The notes beneath the pieces were generated by a model, which saw only the letters and a list, made by a program, of their open reading frames with translations, did no database searches and was not told the DNA's origin. Shown here in pieces: positions 12,784-22,800 of a DNA stretch of 64,000 nt (position 1 is its first letter; every line of letters begins with the position of its first letter). This stretch comes from Haliclona indistincta (Eukaryota > Porifera > Demospongiae > Haplosclerida > Chalinidae): NCBI GenBank assembly GCA_964017065.1, contig OZ024783.1, positions 17,893,752 to 17,957,751 on the forward strand, in the 5' to 3' direction. A program made the translations under genes and the position numbers.

Positions 12784-14826
12784 CTCAACATGAAGCCACT
12801 CGCCATTGATAAGTTGATTCAGGTGTGAATGACTAAGCTGAAATGGAGAGAGTTTCATCAAGACGTTGCTGTCTGAGACCAAGTCAGCTTCTTCATAAGA
12901 AAGTCCCAAATTTGGGTGACCTTGTAGCAAGATATCAATAATAACTTAACATTAGAAAATCTGGCAAATTTACCTGTGCAGGTATGTGAAGAAGTGGTGT
13001 CCTTGGCATTTTGGAGAGGAACAGAGTCACTACTGATCAGGCAAGGTCTTCTAGGGTGACACAATGAAGAGCATTGGTTTCCTGCCTTCCGGCAAGAACA
13101 CCGTTTACTACCACAACCACTTTTGCAGTTGCAAGTGGTAGTAGATGATACAGCACTGTGTATTGCAGATGACTCAGAAACTTTGAGATTTTTGTGTTCC
13201 TGTAAAATGTCTTGCATAATAATCATGTAATTGTATAAATGAGTTTTTGATACCTCATCATCTTGTTGACTATTGTGAATGGCCTCGGCTGCACTTTTTC
13301 GACTATTCTGATTGGCCTCGGAAGCATTTATTGGCTGGATGTAGTGCTTCAGTCTGCTGCAGTGCACTCTCCGCTTTAGTGCTTTGTTGGTTTTCAAACA
13401 TTTCACCTCATAACGCATCTTGCCACACTCACTAATCACCTCATAAGGCCCTGTCCATCGTATGTCTAACTTGCCACCCATTCTATGGCTGTTCCTCATG
13501 TACTTCATTAGTACATGATCTCCAATCTTCACAGTGGTTTTCGTGTTGTGCTTGGCATCATAGTATTTCTTTTGAACTTCTTGTGCATGCTATCATAATA
13601 AAAATTATTATACATACGTATGCATTGTAACTCTAAAATACCTTGATGTTTTTGTGCACTAGATCGTCAACATCCTTCTTTATAGCTGCAAGTGCTTCAA
13701 CCTTCTCTGTCATGTCACCAATCTCTGTGCTCATTTCACTTGTAGGCAGTTCCTTTCCAGTGCCCAAGTTTGCCTCACATAGGTGCATCACATAAAATGG
13801 GGTCATGCCTGTGCTCTTGTGTTTTGATGTACGATAAGCGAACAATACAGGTTCAATGTGTCGTTCCCAGTCATGCTGATCATCCTGCACTTTTTTAACT
13901 AGTGCATCTACGAGTGTCTGGTTGAATCTTTCAGTCAGCCCGTTTGATTGTGGGTGGTATGCACTGGTTACCCTGTGTTCCGTTCCTGTTAACTTGAACA
14001 AGCACTCATTGATCCGGTTACAAAATTCACTCCCTTGATCAGAAATGACACAGGGACAAAAGCCATGGCGCAAGAACAGGGTGTACAAAAACTCAGCCAC
14101 TTGGCTCCCTTCTTTAGTAGGAATTGCCTTAGCCTCTGGCCACTTCGAAAAGTAGTCGGTCACCGTCATGATATACTTGTTACCAGATGGTGCTACTGGT
14201 AAGGGACCCACTAGATCAATTCCTATTTGTTGCCATACACCTTTATTCACTGGAATTGGATGAAGAGACAAGGCAGGCTTGTCAAATTTGCGCTTTACAC
14301 GCTGGCAAATATCACAGGCTGAAATCTGTATCAGAAATTTGGATTAACTATTTGCACAAAAAGGAAAATTGAGCAACTTACAATTGCAACAACATCAGGA
14401 TAGATTGTTTTCCAGTAATACCTGGCAGAGACTTGACTAACTACCCTGTCCCTTCCAAAGTGACCGAGTTCATGAATGGCTCTGACAATGCGTTGCTGCT
14501 CACTTTTGCTGACAATCCAAAGGCGTGGCTACATTAACAGTCATGTAACTAGTGTGCATAGACATACTAGATTGGCATATCACCTGTATCGAGCCTGGAT
14601 CAGCGCTTTGTTTTTTCTTCATGTGCCCAACATACTGCAGTTGCCCATCACTGATCTGAAATTCTTTGGAACGGCGTCTAATCAGTAGCTTGTCACTTTT
14701 GCTCGAGTTCTCTGGATAGCTCTTATTCAACAGATATTCGTACACCTCTCCGTACTTTCTTTCTTCAGCGTCAGACATCGTGCAGCTGGAGTTTTCCACG
14801 TGTTCAGAGGTGCCAGCCACACCCAT
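12784..14826 (-). CDS. Gypsy-type integrase with CXC cysteine module (transposase of the inner element)
   Basis: Six exons with matching phases: 14584-14826 (start MGVAGTSEHVEN), 14382-14498, 13642-14325, 13254-13589, 12974-13199 and 12784-12920. Domains in order: H2C2 zinc-binding integrase N domain (AIHELGHFGRD ... SACDICQRV); catalytic core with first Asp in IGIDLVGPLP, TDYFSKWPEA, second Asp in VISDQGSEFC, and Glu in SNGLTERFNQTL; SH3-like C domain (KIGDHVLMKY ... RWTGPYEV); then a cysteine-rich CXC module (CNCKSGCGSKRCSCRK). No reverse transcriptase is linked. The combination of integrase and CXC resembles the KRBA2-like/Ginger integrase lineage. It probably cuts and inserts the 7269-15275 element. 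The protein likely continues past 12784. Confidence 0.85.
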
Positions 14827-15049
14827 GATGAGGGCGATCGAACGTACACTGCACCTTCATGACCTTCGCATGGATACGTGTAGCAATACTAATAGTTGCA
14901 TGATCTATCTATCTACTACTACTATAATAATTTATATAGTCCGTAGGTAAGAGTGGTATTTTTGGTTGATGCTTGAGGTATACGTACGCATGACTCGTGT
15001 AGTCAACGCGGCGCAGGAGAGTCTCACTCACTCATTATTTTATAGACTA

Positions 15050-15240
15050 ACAAGAACAGGATACTCAATTCACTAGTGGGATACAGCATTCACTAGAGAA
15101 CGGTGTATGTGGGATACAAAAATCGCCAGTGATATTTGTACGGGGGTACATGATTCACTAGGGAATTATGTACCGGGATACAACGGTCACTAGTGAACTT
15201 TGTATGGGGGTACATTGAATGGGGGATACACTATTCCCCA
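15050..15240. promoter_or_regulatory. Right subterminal repeat array of the inner transposon
   Basis: GGGATAC and TTCACTAG motifs repeated at roughly 30-bp intervals, inverted relative to the array at 7440-7620. Candidate transposase-binding sites. Confidence 0.55.
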
Positions 15241-15420
15241 TGACACCGGTTCCAACGTGCAGTGTGAACGGGGTATAAGGTTAAACTTATCAAAAACGGC
15301 AACGAAACTTATCCAATATTACAAATAGGCTCCAGCGTCTGGGGGGCGCAGCCCCCCAGACCCCCTGCTGGTGTGCCCCCCCACTTCAAAACATCTTCCA
15401 GCACCCTTGGTTACCACAGG

Positions 15421-16113
15421 CAGACGGTCAACATCGCATTCCGGAAAAACATATTGCAAGCAATGGTGGACCAAGAAACAAGCCATGGAACACACCTTTC
15501 AGCTTCCAGACGCCCCATAGCGTTTGAATCAACTACTCTACACTGCTAGAAGACACAAGGAGTTTGCTAACAACCTACTACATGATCGCTGAAGCAATAC
15601 AGCCACGAAAGAACTGTTTCTAGACCTGACCGTATTATGAAAATTCTAATTATCTGTAATTTTCACCAATTTTCAGGCTAAAAATGGAATAGTCAAAATT
15701 TATCTGCCAGTAATAAATTATCCACCAGGCGAAGCTATTTATAGCCTAGTACAAGAATCCCTTTCTAACTAGGATATTGTTTTACGATCTATTTAGAAAA
15801 CAGGTTTCGAAATTTTGAAATCCGCCATTTTGTCCATGATTTTGTATTACGCCATTGGGAGAAAGAACGAAGAAATGGCTACCCGATTTGGAATAGCTAA
15901 ACTGCGTGTGAGCGCTTAGTAACAGTCATGATTAGTTGCCTAAGGTACAGTAGACTGTGAATCACCGTCTAACTAAGGAATCCAGTCGTTCGTTAGCTTC
16001 AGGCGCTGCATTTATTTCAACAGCTTCTCAATGCTCGCCATACAATTCGCCCGCGTTAATTTACGGAATAATATACGGTCAATTATTGTCCGTGTCAAAT
16101 TATTTCTGGCAAT
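15421..16113. other. Right part of the outermost nested element
   Basis: Continuation of the outer element after removal of the middle one. The small open frame continues (RRSTSHSGKTYCKQWW) and then ends. The remainder is AT-rich with no gene recognised, finishing in the ATTTCTGGCAAT terminus. Confidence 0.5.
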
Positions 16114-17082
16114 GCCTCTGACTGAGTGTGGTCAGTATGACCCACTGCAAGATGAACAGTTGACAGAGGCTCTTATGAAAGCTTATCAGCAGTTTAATAC
16201 TATCAGATCTTGTCAGGAGATGCTTCACCGCATCCCATCAGCTCCCTCAGGCTACTACCAGATAACTGCTCCCAATGGCTCACTAGTGCAGGTCTACTGT
16301 GACATGGAGGGGACCAACTGTGGAGGAGAAGGAGGGTGGATGAGAGTGGCCTATGTCAACATGTCACAGCCCGGTGCCATCTGCCCTCAGGGACTGACAA
16401 AGCGAATCCTCTCAGGACTGACTCTCTGTGGTAGAATGGATGGTGATTTTAATGTAACAACACCAATTAGTGGAGGATGTCAGAGCACAGTGTTCTCCAC
16501 ACTAGGACTAAACTCAGTACTCTCAAGTTTGCGGACAAGTACGAGGCTATCATTTTGGTACACCAGAAGCTTTCGAATCTTTTGATTTCGACCCATCTAT
16601 TGAAAGAACTTATGTTGATGGGGCTTCCATCACATATGGCAGTGCTCGTCGTAAACACATTTGGACTTATGCTGCTGGACGTAATCTTCGGATAGGTTCA
16701 ACAACGTGTCCTTGTAATACTGGCAATGGTCTCGATCCTCCTCCTTTTGTTGGTAGTGACTACTACTGTGAGACTGGAGACAATGATGACACTTGTTGTG
16801 ATTATAATCTTTTCTCTAATGATACACTATGGGATGGACAGCAATGTCCTGGTGTGGAGGCTCCCTGCTGTACTCACCCCAACATGCCGTGGTTCAACAA
16901 GGCACTCGGTGAGACCACCACTGAGGGCATTGAACTCAGTGGTGGTCTCACCGAGTTCAATGCCCTCAGTGAGAAAAGATATAGGACATAGAACGGATAT
17001 ATATAGAAGCGCCAAGTCTTTCGTTTTTGCAGGAAAAAATAAAACGCTAAAAGATTAGGGTTGGAGCCTACGAATTGCTTAT

Positions 17083-17650
17083 AAACTATTTTAAAGAAAA
17101 TTAAAAAGATTTCTATCGAAATCAAAAGGATGTAGGGTTGTGAAATCTACCACAGGTCTGCAATGTAAACTAACAAGGAACAAGCATGGGATGGTAACAC
17201 GATTGACTTGCTAACAGACCATAGATCCCTACATCAGTGGCTGTACATAAGCTGTCACAAGCTGCGGAATTTATATCGCCGTTTCGCTAAAAACTAAGTT
17301 CAAAAGGCACATGCCAGGAGAATTTCACGACTGTTCGTGGGTGTTTTGGTCTCGGCACTGCTTGCGTAAAGGCGCTAGGCGCACTGAAAAAGAAAGAAGA
17401 AGAGGAAGAAAACGAAGATGACGAAACTCGATTTTCACCGTTTCTAGGTTCGCCACTTTAGTAACAATTTCGAGCAATCTCCTTGCTACTGTAAGATGGA
17501 GCAACACCTAAGAGCAGATCTGAGTGTCTTTGGACAGACAAAATTCATCACCAGGCGAAATATCAGCGTTTGAACGCTAATACATTGTATGTAGCCGCCA
17601 TTTTGTCTTCTTGCTCATCCTACATAGGGAGTCACTACCGTGCCTCCCTA
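17083..17650 (+). repeat. Dispersed repeat R1, internally deleted copy
   Basis: One M1 arm (17090-17250) joined to the distal part of R1 (CGCTAAAAACTAAGTTCAAA through the terminal CTCCCTAATA hairpin). It lies immediately after the truncated 3' end of lectin-like copy A and upstream of copy B. Confidence 0.75.
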
Positions 17651-17944
17651 ATAGTGCAATCTGATTGGTCAGAATAGTCTTAGTATGGTATAATTAATTT
17701 TATGATATCTACTTAGAAAAGTACTTCCGAAGTGGTACTGAAAAATGTGCCTACCTACACGTAACTGCACTGGCGAGCAGTTCTTCGTTCAACGCTCGGT
17801 TTGACGCCATTATAAACATCAGTTCCTGTGTGAACGCAGCCAAATAGAGCGACAGTTACCCGCGCCGTGCTGGGCTGGCTTGCTTCACATGCCTGTTCCT
17901 TGTAGTACATACAGATATTGCCGTAACAGAACATCTTACTTATA

Positions 17945-18076
17945 CAAGGTATTTCCTGCAAATTGTTACTTAATCATTGCATTACATGACAACACCCATT
18001 ATGCTTGTCTGTTAATAGTATTAGTTCTTATTACATAAGTTTTTGATTCATTTCTGTGATACTGCGGTTAAGACAA
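17945..18076 (+). promoter_or_regulatory. Conserved upstream block of lectin-like copy B
   Basis: TTTCCTGCAAATTGTTACTT, TCATTGCATTACATGACAAC and TTACATAAGTTTTTGATTCA are repeated almost unchanged upstream of copies at 40885 and 46115 and partly at 6787, 36340 and 48656. Conservation close to the start codon across diverged copies suggests core promoter or 5' UTR, but recent duplication is an alternative explanation. Confidence 0.45.
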
Positions 18077-19066
18077 ATGGCAGCTAACCTTCTCTGTGTG
18101 CTGTTCTGCTACTACTGGCTACTGCTGGCTGGTGGTGTAGTGAGTGGGTTCACTCCAGTCATCTATCCTTCTAAAGTATCCTCTGAGTGTGGTCAGTATG
18201 ATCCACTGCAAGATGAACAGTTGACAGAGGCTCTTATGCTGGCTTATCAGCAGTTTACTCTTGGCAGATCTTGTCAGGAGATTCTTCGCCGTGTCCCATC
18301 AGCTCCCTCAGGCTACTACCAAGTAATTGCTCCCAATGGCTCACTAGTGCAAGTCTACTGTGACATGGAGGGAACCATCTGTGGAGGAGAGGGAGGCTGG
18401 ATGAGGGTGGCCTATGTCGACATGTCACAGCCCGGTGCCATCTGCCCTCAGGGACTGACACAGCGAATCCTCTCAGGACTGACTCTCTGTGGCAGAATGG
18501 GTGGTGATTTTAATGTAACAGTGGGGGGTGGTGGTGGATGTCAGAGCACAGTGTTCTCCACACTAGGACTGAACTACTCTCAAGTGTGTGGACAAGTACG
18601 AGGCTTTCAGCTTGGTACACCAGAAGGTTTTAATTTTAAGCCATCTGCATTTAATATTGACAAGGTTTATGTTGATGGGGTTTCCATCACATATGGTAGT
18701 GCTCCTCGCAAACACATTTGGACTTATGCTGCTGGACTTAATCTTTCGTCCGGTTCATCAACGTGTCCTTGTAATACTGGCAATGGTCACAATCCTCCCC
18801 CATTTGTTGGTAGTGACAACTACTGTGAGACTGGTGTCAATGATGAGACTTGTTGTGGGTACAGTCTAATCCGTAATGATCCACTATGGGATGGACAGCA
18901 ATGTCCTGGCATTGAGACTCCCTGTTGTTCTCACCCCGGAATGCCGTGGTTCAACAAGACACTCAATGAGACCACCACTGAGGACATTGAACTGAGACTG
19001 TGTGGTGACCAACATGCTACTGCTGAAGCCACTCCTCTTGAAGTGATTGAACTGTTTGTACGCTAG
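18077..19066 (+). CDS. Secreted FReD-like 'GGWMRVAY' protein, copy B (intact)
   Basis: Single-exon gene, 329 residues from ATG at 18077. Signal peptide 1-24 (MAANLLCVLFCYYWLLLAGG), a short conserved stretch SECGQYDPLQDEQLTEAL, then a fibrinogen-related/fibrillar-collagen-C-like fold: SGYYQVIAPNGSL, VYCDMEG, GGEGGWMRVAYVDMSQPG, DGVSITYGSAPRKHIWTYAA, a cysteine-rich segment with DGQQCPGIE, and the terminal block MPWFNKTLNETTTEDIELR with EVIELFVR at the end. About 20 cysteines imply a disulphide-rich extracellular protein; several N-glycosylation sequons (NGS, NMS, NVT, NYS, NLS, NKT, NET). Ligand unknown; recognition or adhesion is a family-level guess. It is the reference intact member for judging the disabled copies. 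Confidence 0.85.
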   Translation: MAANLLCVLFCYYWLLLAGGVVSGFTPVIYPSKVSSECGQYDPLQDEQLTEALMLAYQQFTLGRSCQEILRRVPSAPSGYYQVIAPNGSLVQVYCDMEGTICGGEGGWMRVAYVDMSQPGAICPQGLTQRILSGLTLCGRMGGDFNVTVGGGGGCQSTVFSTLGLNYSQVCGQVRGFQLGTPEGFNFKPSAFNIDKVYVDGVSITYGSAPRKHIWTYAAGLNLSSGSSTCPCNTGNGHNPPPFVGSDNYCETGVNDETCCGYSLIRNDPLWDGQQCPGIETPCCSHPGMPWFNKTLNETTTEDIELRLCGDQHATAEATPLEVIELFVR

Positions 19067-19313
19067 CTTTTAATTGTGCTTTCAGTGCTCATTTTCGCTT
19101 GTGGTAGATTGTAAATTTGGTCTTTATGTTAGCTCAACTGTAGTAAAACCTTTTTTATATTCACAAGTATAGTCGTCCTGAGCGCGTAGCGTGAGGGTGT
19201 CTATTTTGGTTTCGAAGGTGACATAAATATTTGTACGATTTCGGAGATGACATAAATAATTATATGTACAAGTTTTATACAATCATTGTATTATTGCCCG
19301 ACTTTTGTATAAG
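19067..19313 (+). other. 3' flank of copy B shared with copies D and E
   Basis: The sequence after the stop (TTTTAATTGTGCTTTCAGTG, TAAATTTGGTCTTTATGTTA, GTCGTCCTGAGCGCGTAGCG) recurs after 41874 and 47104. It therefore marks a duplicated unit larger than the gene. No AATAAA close to the stop was seen. Confidence 0.6.
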
Positions 19314-19486
19314 GTATTTATACCATTCTGCGCTCTCAGATAAGCTTCCCAAGACTACCAAGCATTGAAAAAAGCCCTCTACTGTTGTGAGAAGCCAGCT
19401 GAATCGTCATTTCCGCCGTGGAACAAAGCTCGTACAGTACGAGAGTGCATCGATTAAACTTGAAAGTTACCACTGATCTTTCAGCT
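19314..19486 (+). repeat. Dispersed repeat R2, copy 2
   Basis: Matches 47335-47530 closely and 4150-4350 partly. Ends at the 6-bp target site GTGTGA of the 12.5 kb transposon. Confidence 0.7.
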
Positions 19487-19822
19487 GTGTGATATGGAAC
19501 GCCAAATGCGACAGAATTAGCAGCAACCGTTAGTAATAATCAAAATCGATTTTGCTGGCGATAATCGATTCACAACTCGATTCACAACTCGTTAACCTAA
19601 TTATTATAATTATTAACATCATGCATCACGTGAGTAAAATTATGCACGCGCGCGCACAGGCCACGTGTACTATTTATAGCAGAGATTTTCGCTCGCAGAG
19701 CACAGTGGAAGCAGGATTGCTTAGAGCCGCGCTGAACGCAAGAAGTTCTGCTGTGAGATTGTCGCAGACCGAAGAAGTTGGAGCCGTGCAAAGTGACAGC
19801 TGTGATCCGGCTCAGTAACTTA

Positions 19823-22800
19823 ATGTCTTTGTCTATCGACAAACTTTCCAAAGCCCGCCGGGCTATAGAATACTTGTCATCGCTACGGATACCGCATTCC
19901 CAGGTAACTTGCATTAATATGTGACCTAATTGTTTATTAGAGCTTGTACAGCTTGTAACACAATGTGTCTATAACTGGTGATTGTATTTGCTTTGCATTG
20001 ACCTAGGTATTAACTGTAATGATATTCACCACCGAATCCAAGGTGTTTTAGCCAAAGCCTGCCCACTGTTGCACTAGGTATTAACTGTAATGATATTCAC
20101 TATCCAAGGTGTTGTAGCCAAAGCCTGCCCACTGTTGCAATCTGTCTTCAACACCTTCATTTGGGATGTGTATGTTGTGGTAGTTATTAAAAACTTTCCC
20201 TTTAGCAAGCTGGCCCAAGTCACAACTCAAGTGTTGGAGAGGGCAGCAGTGGTAGTGATCAGCAGCGAGCTGGCCCAAGTCGTGACTGGAGTGCTGGAGA
20301 GGGCAGCAGTGGTAGTGATCGGCAGCGAGCTGGCCCAAGTCGTGACTGGAGTGCTGGAGAGGGCAGCAGTGGTAGTGATCGGCAGCGAGCTGGCCCAAGT
20401 CGTGACTGGAGTGCTGGAGAGGGCAGCAGTGGTAGTGATCGGCAGCGAGCTGGCCCAAGTCGTGACTGGAGTGCTGGAGAGGGCAGCAGTGGTAGTGATC
20501 GGCAGCGAGCTGGCCCAAGTCGTGACTGGAGTGCTGGAGAGGGCAGCAGTGGTAGTGATCGGCAGCGAGCTGGCCCAAGTCGTGACTGGAGTGCTGGAGA
20601 GGGCAGCAGTGGTGGTGGCTGGAGTATCAGAGAGAATAAGCAAGATCGAAGTATGTGAATATCATTTCTAAATATATGTACAATGCTTTGCTTTCTTCTT
20701 TTAGTTTTGGATGCTGCAGACAAGGCCATCACTGCCTTGAGAAATGTCAGGTCAAGGAGTAGTTCTGCTGGACAAAAAAGAAAGGCAACCGTGAAGCAAG
20801 AAGTATCAGCGTTATTTCGGAAGAAGGGGAAGAACGTTTCCACTTGGAAGCATAGGTTTGTCTGCCTTGCAATCACAGATCAGGTAAAGATTCCAACAAC
20901 TGACTCTGAAAAAGATGGTCTAATGCAGGCTGGACTGGGAGAGAAGGTTTGTGAACTTACATTTTAATTCCTTGACACACAATGTTCTGCTATTGTTCAC
21001 AATACCGTAGATCGCATTATTTTAAATTTCACGAAGTATTCTTGGAATTTAAATGGCACAAATATTTGAGGTTGGTTGTTTTAGCCATATTTCCACTTGG
21101 CACGCGCAAAAATAGTTTTCATGAGGGCTCTGATTCGCCAAATATATTATCCGCAAAAATAATACGATCTACTGTTTTATGATGTGTACAGTGTGCTATA
21201 GAGAAGTTAGCATTATTTTTTTCATTAAGACATTGGAGTTTGATGACATGGACATGGACAGCAACCAATTCAGGGAACTAATTTTCGAAGCATACCCTCG
21301 GCTGCGGAATGGTGGTGGGTTTCAGTTCTTCAAATGTGCTCCTAATTCGAGGAACATGGAGCTGTTATCTCAAGTTGTGATGACGAGTCCACAACTTCTA
21401 AAAGAGAGAGTGGGGACTGCACGTACCTACATTAGACCACTTCAAAGAAACTTGGATTTGTCTGTTGCTTTTGATTTGCCAGAAGGGGTATGATCTGCAA
21501 TTATAATATTGATATAATAATTGTTGTGTTACAGCCCTTAGAGAAATGCTTAACCTGCTCAATGGAAGTCCCAATTGAGAAGCTAGTAGAACACATTAAG
21601 CATTGCCATTCAAGGTCAACATACTACATTCCTTATCACTGTTAGTATATGTAATTTTATTTAGTGAGTCAGATTCAGTCGAGTTGACTGATCCGGATCG
21701 CGAGAAGACCTATGAGAGTTTGATTGATGAGTAAGTAAACAATTATGTGTGTGCATTATGTTTTTTTATCAAACCAGTCCTTATGCATATGATCTGAGTC
21801 CTTATGCATATGATCGGAGTCCTTATGCTTATGATCTGAGTACTAGTGATGATGAACTTCCTGTTTTTGACTTGAATCAGAAGACCATCAAAAAGAGTCA
21901 GGTGCAAACTGAAAGGTTATTATTTATTTTTGTGACAATAATTATTCATCTTTATTCTGAAACAGCACACAGAAAGAAACCTGTTTACAGCAAGTAATGA
22001 GAAGGCTTACTGTTAAATCAGAAACTTTCCGCATTGAAGTTCGACGTGATTACGTTTTAGCGGATGCTATTAAAGAGGCTAGAAAGACCAAATTTGATGT
22101 TCAAAAGACCATCAAGGTACATTGCTTAATTTATATTTTTGCAAGATTATGATTGTAATTATTAGGTCAATTTTGTTGGTGAGAGTGCCATTGATCTGAG
22201 TGGCCCGAGAAGAGAATTTTTTAGAATTCTCGCTCAAGAATTTGCTAGCAGTTACCTAATAGGGCCTGATAACAATAAGTACATGCTGTCGAATGTGACT
22301 GCTTTACAGGTATAATGTAGGATTACTAAATTAGTTAGGATTACTAACTAATTTTTAGAACCAAGAGTACCATACAATGGGAATGTATACAGTCATGTCA
22401 ATTACACAAGGAGGATGTGGTCTGCCATGTCTATCTCAACCCTTCTTTGACTACTTAGTACGTGGCCAGTATACTGGCATCATTGACCGTATATCTCCTG
22501 CTAGCATCCCTAGCATGGATCTACGCTTCACTGTTGAAAAGGTAAATAATTTGTATAGTGGAGATTCTTGACTCATTAGTTTTGATTTCACAGGTGATAG
22601 AAGCTGAGACTAATGAAGAAATGAGACTGTATCTTCAAACAGACGAAGGAGAAAATCTGTTAAATGCAACTGGATATCGCAAACCAGTTTCTTCTACAAC
22701 TACAAAGGACAAAGAAAGTATTGTATCTGCTTTGGTGGACTATCATCTATTAATTAAGGTGAAAGCTGAAATGGACCAGCTAAAAACAGGATTAGCCTCT

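Larger units (their letters stand above)
7269..15275. mobile_element. Inner 8.0 kb transposon carrying gypsy-type integrase and SENP/Ulp1 protease genes
   Basis: Inverted ends TACC(GT/CC)GTTCACACT(A/G)C begin at 7269 and end at 15275; flanks are TAA on both sides (266-268 of the 7 kb line, and 15276-15278). Both subterminal regions carry arrays of GTATCCC/GGGATAC and (A)GTGAAT motifs in opposite orientation (7440-7620, 15050-15240), likely transposase-binding sites. The coding strand is minus for both genes inside. There are no LTRs, gag, protease/RT or RNase H, so it is a DNA transposon using a retroviral-type integrase, reminiscent of Ginger elements, although a 3-bp target duplication and TACC ends differ from what I recall for Ginger. 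It holds a dispersed repeat (10849-12093) inserted in an intron. Confidence 0.75.
7034..15409. mobile_element. Middle element of the nest, GGTGC-type inverted ends, 9-11 bp target duplication
   Basis: Flanked by GTTACCACAGG on both sides (7023-7033 and 15410-15420). Removing it rejoins one open frame of the outer element. Ends are GGTGCAGGAA on the left and the complement of GGTGCTGGAA on the right, followed on both sides by a G-run and a GC-rich stem. The length of the duplication and type of end suggest a Mutator-like (MULE) element. Its own body (7034-7268 and 15276-15409) encodes nothing I recognise; most of its length is the inner insert. Confidence 0.7.
6892..16113. mobile_element. Outermost element of a three-deep nest inside lectin-like copy A
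   Basis: Ends are inverted: ATTGCCAGAAAT at 6892 and its complement ATTTCTGGCAAT ending at 16113, with weaker similarity further in (CGGACA, ACAATAATT). Without the nested insert the element would be about 0.85 kb. It contains a small open frame that starts MALGEANKLHWSSKTS (about 6971) and continues on the far side of the nested insert (about 15421). The junction with the host gene is not a clean target duplication: left flank GTATCC, right flank GCCTCTGACTGAG, expected GTATCCTCTGAG. So the boundary is slightly uncertain. Confidence 0.65.
6787..16934 (+). pseudogene. FReD-like secreted protein copy A, split by a 9.2 kb nested insertion
   Basis: The first 35 codons (MAAILLCVLSFYYWLLLAGG ... 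YPARVS) lie at 6787-6891. The rest resumes at about 16119 (ECGQYDPLQDEQLTEALMK). The intervening 9.2 kb is three nested elements. The 3' part has a further lesion: relative to paralogues AACTACTCTC it reads AACTCAGTACTCTC at about 16511-16523, a 4-bp insertion that shifts frame after STLGLN. Downstream the second frame is still recognisable to TTEGIEL (16934), after which the gene ends in a small inverted duplication (GAGGGCATTGAACTC then GAGTTCAATGCCCTC) that replaces the last about 25 codons. The sequence is closest to copy C at 36340, its partner in the SRP54-lectin block duplication. Confidence 0.9.

Noticed and set aside
12784..14826. Gypsy LTR retrotransposon
   Set aside because: The integrase is gypsy-like, but there is no gag, protease, reverse transcriptase, RNase H or LTR; inverted ends and introns point to a DNA transposon.
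16031..16118. Alternative 5' exon for lectin-like copy A (MLAIQFARVNLRNN...)
   Set aside because: This is transposon terminus read in frame; it lacks a signal peptide and is absent from all other copies.
20206..20625. CRISPR-like regular repeats
   Set aside because: Units are directly adjacent without spacers, they are coding, and the window is eukaryotic.
20081..20876. Long open frames on both strands through the 60-bp repeat array (for example a minus-strand LAADHYHCCPLQHSSHD repeat)
   Set aside because: A repeat unit whose length is a multiple of three and has no stops is open in all frames. Splice phases of the neighbouring exons select one plus-strand frame.
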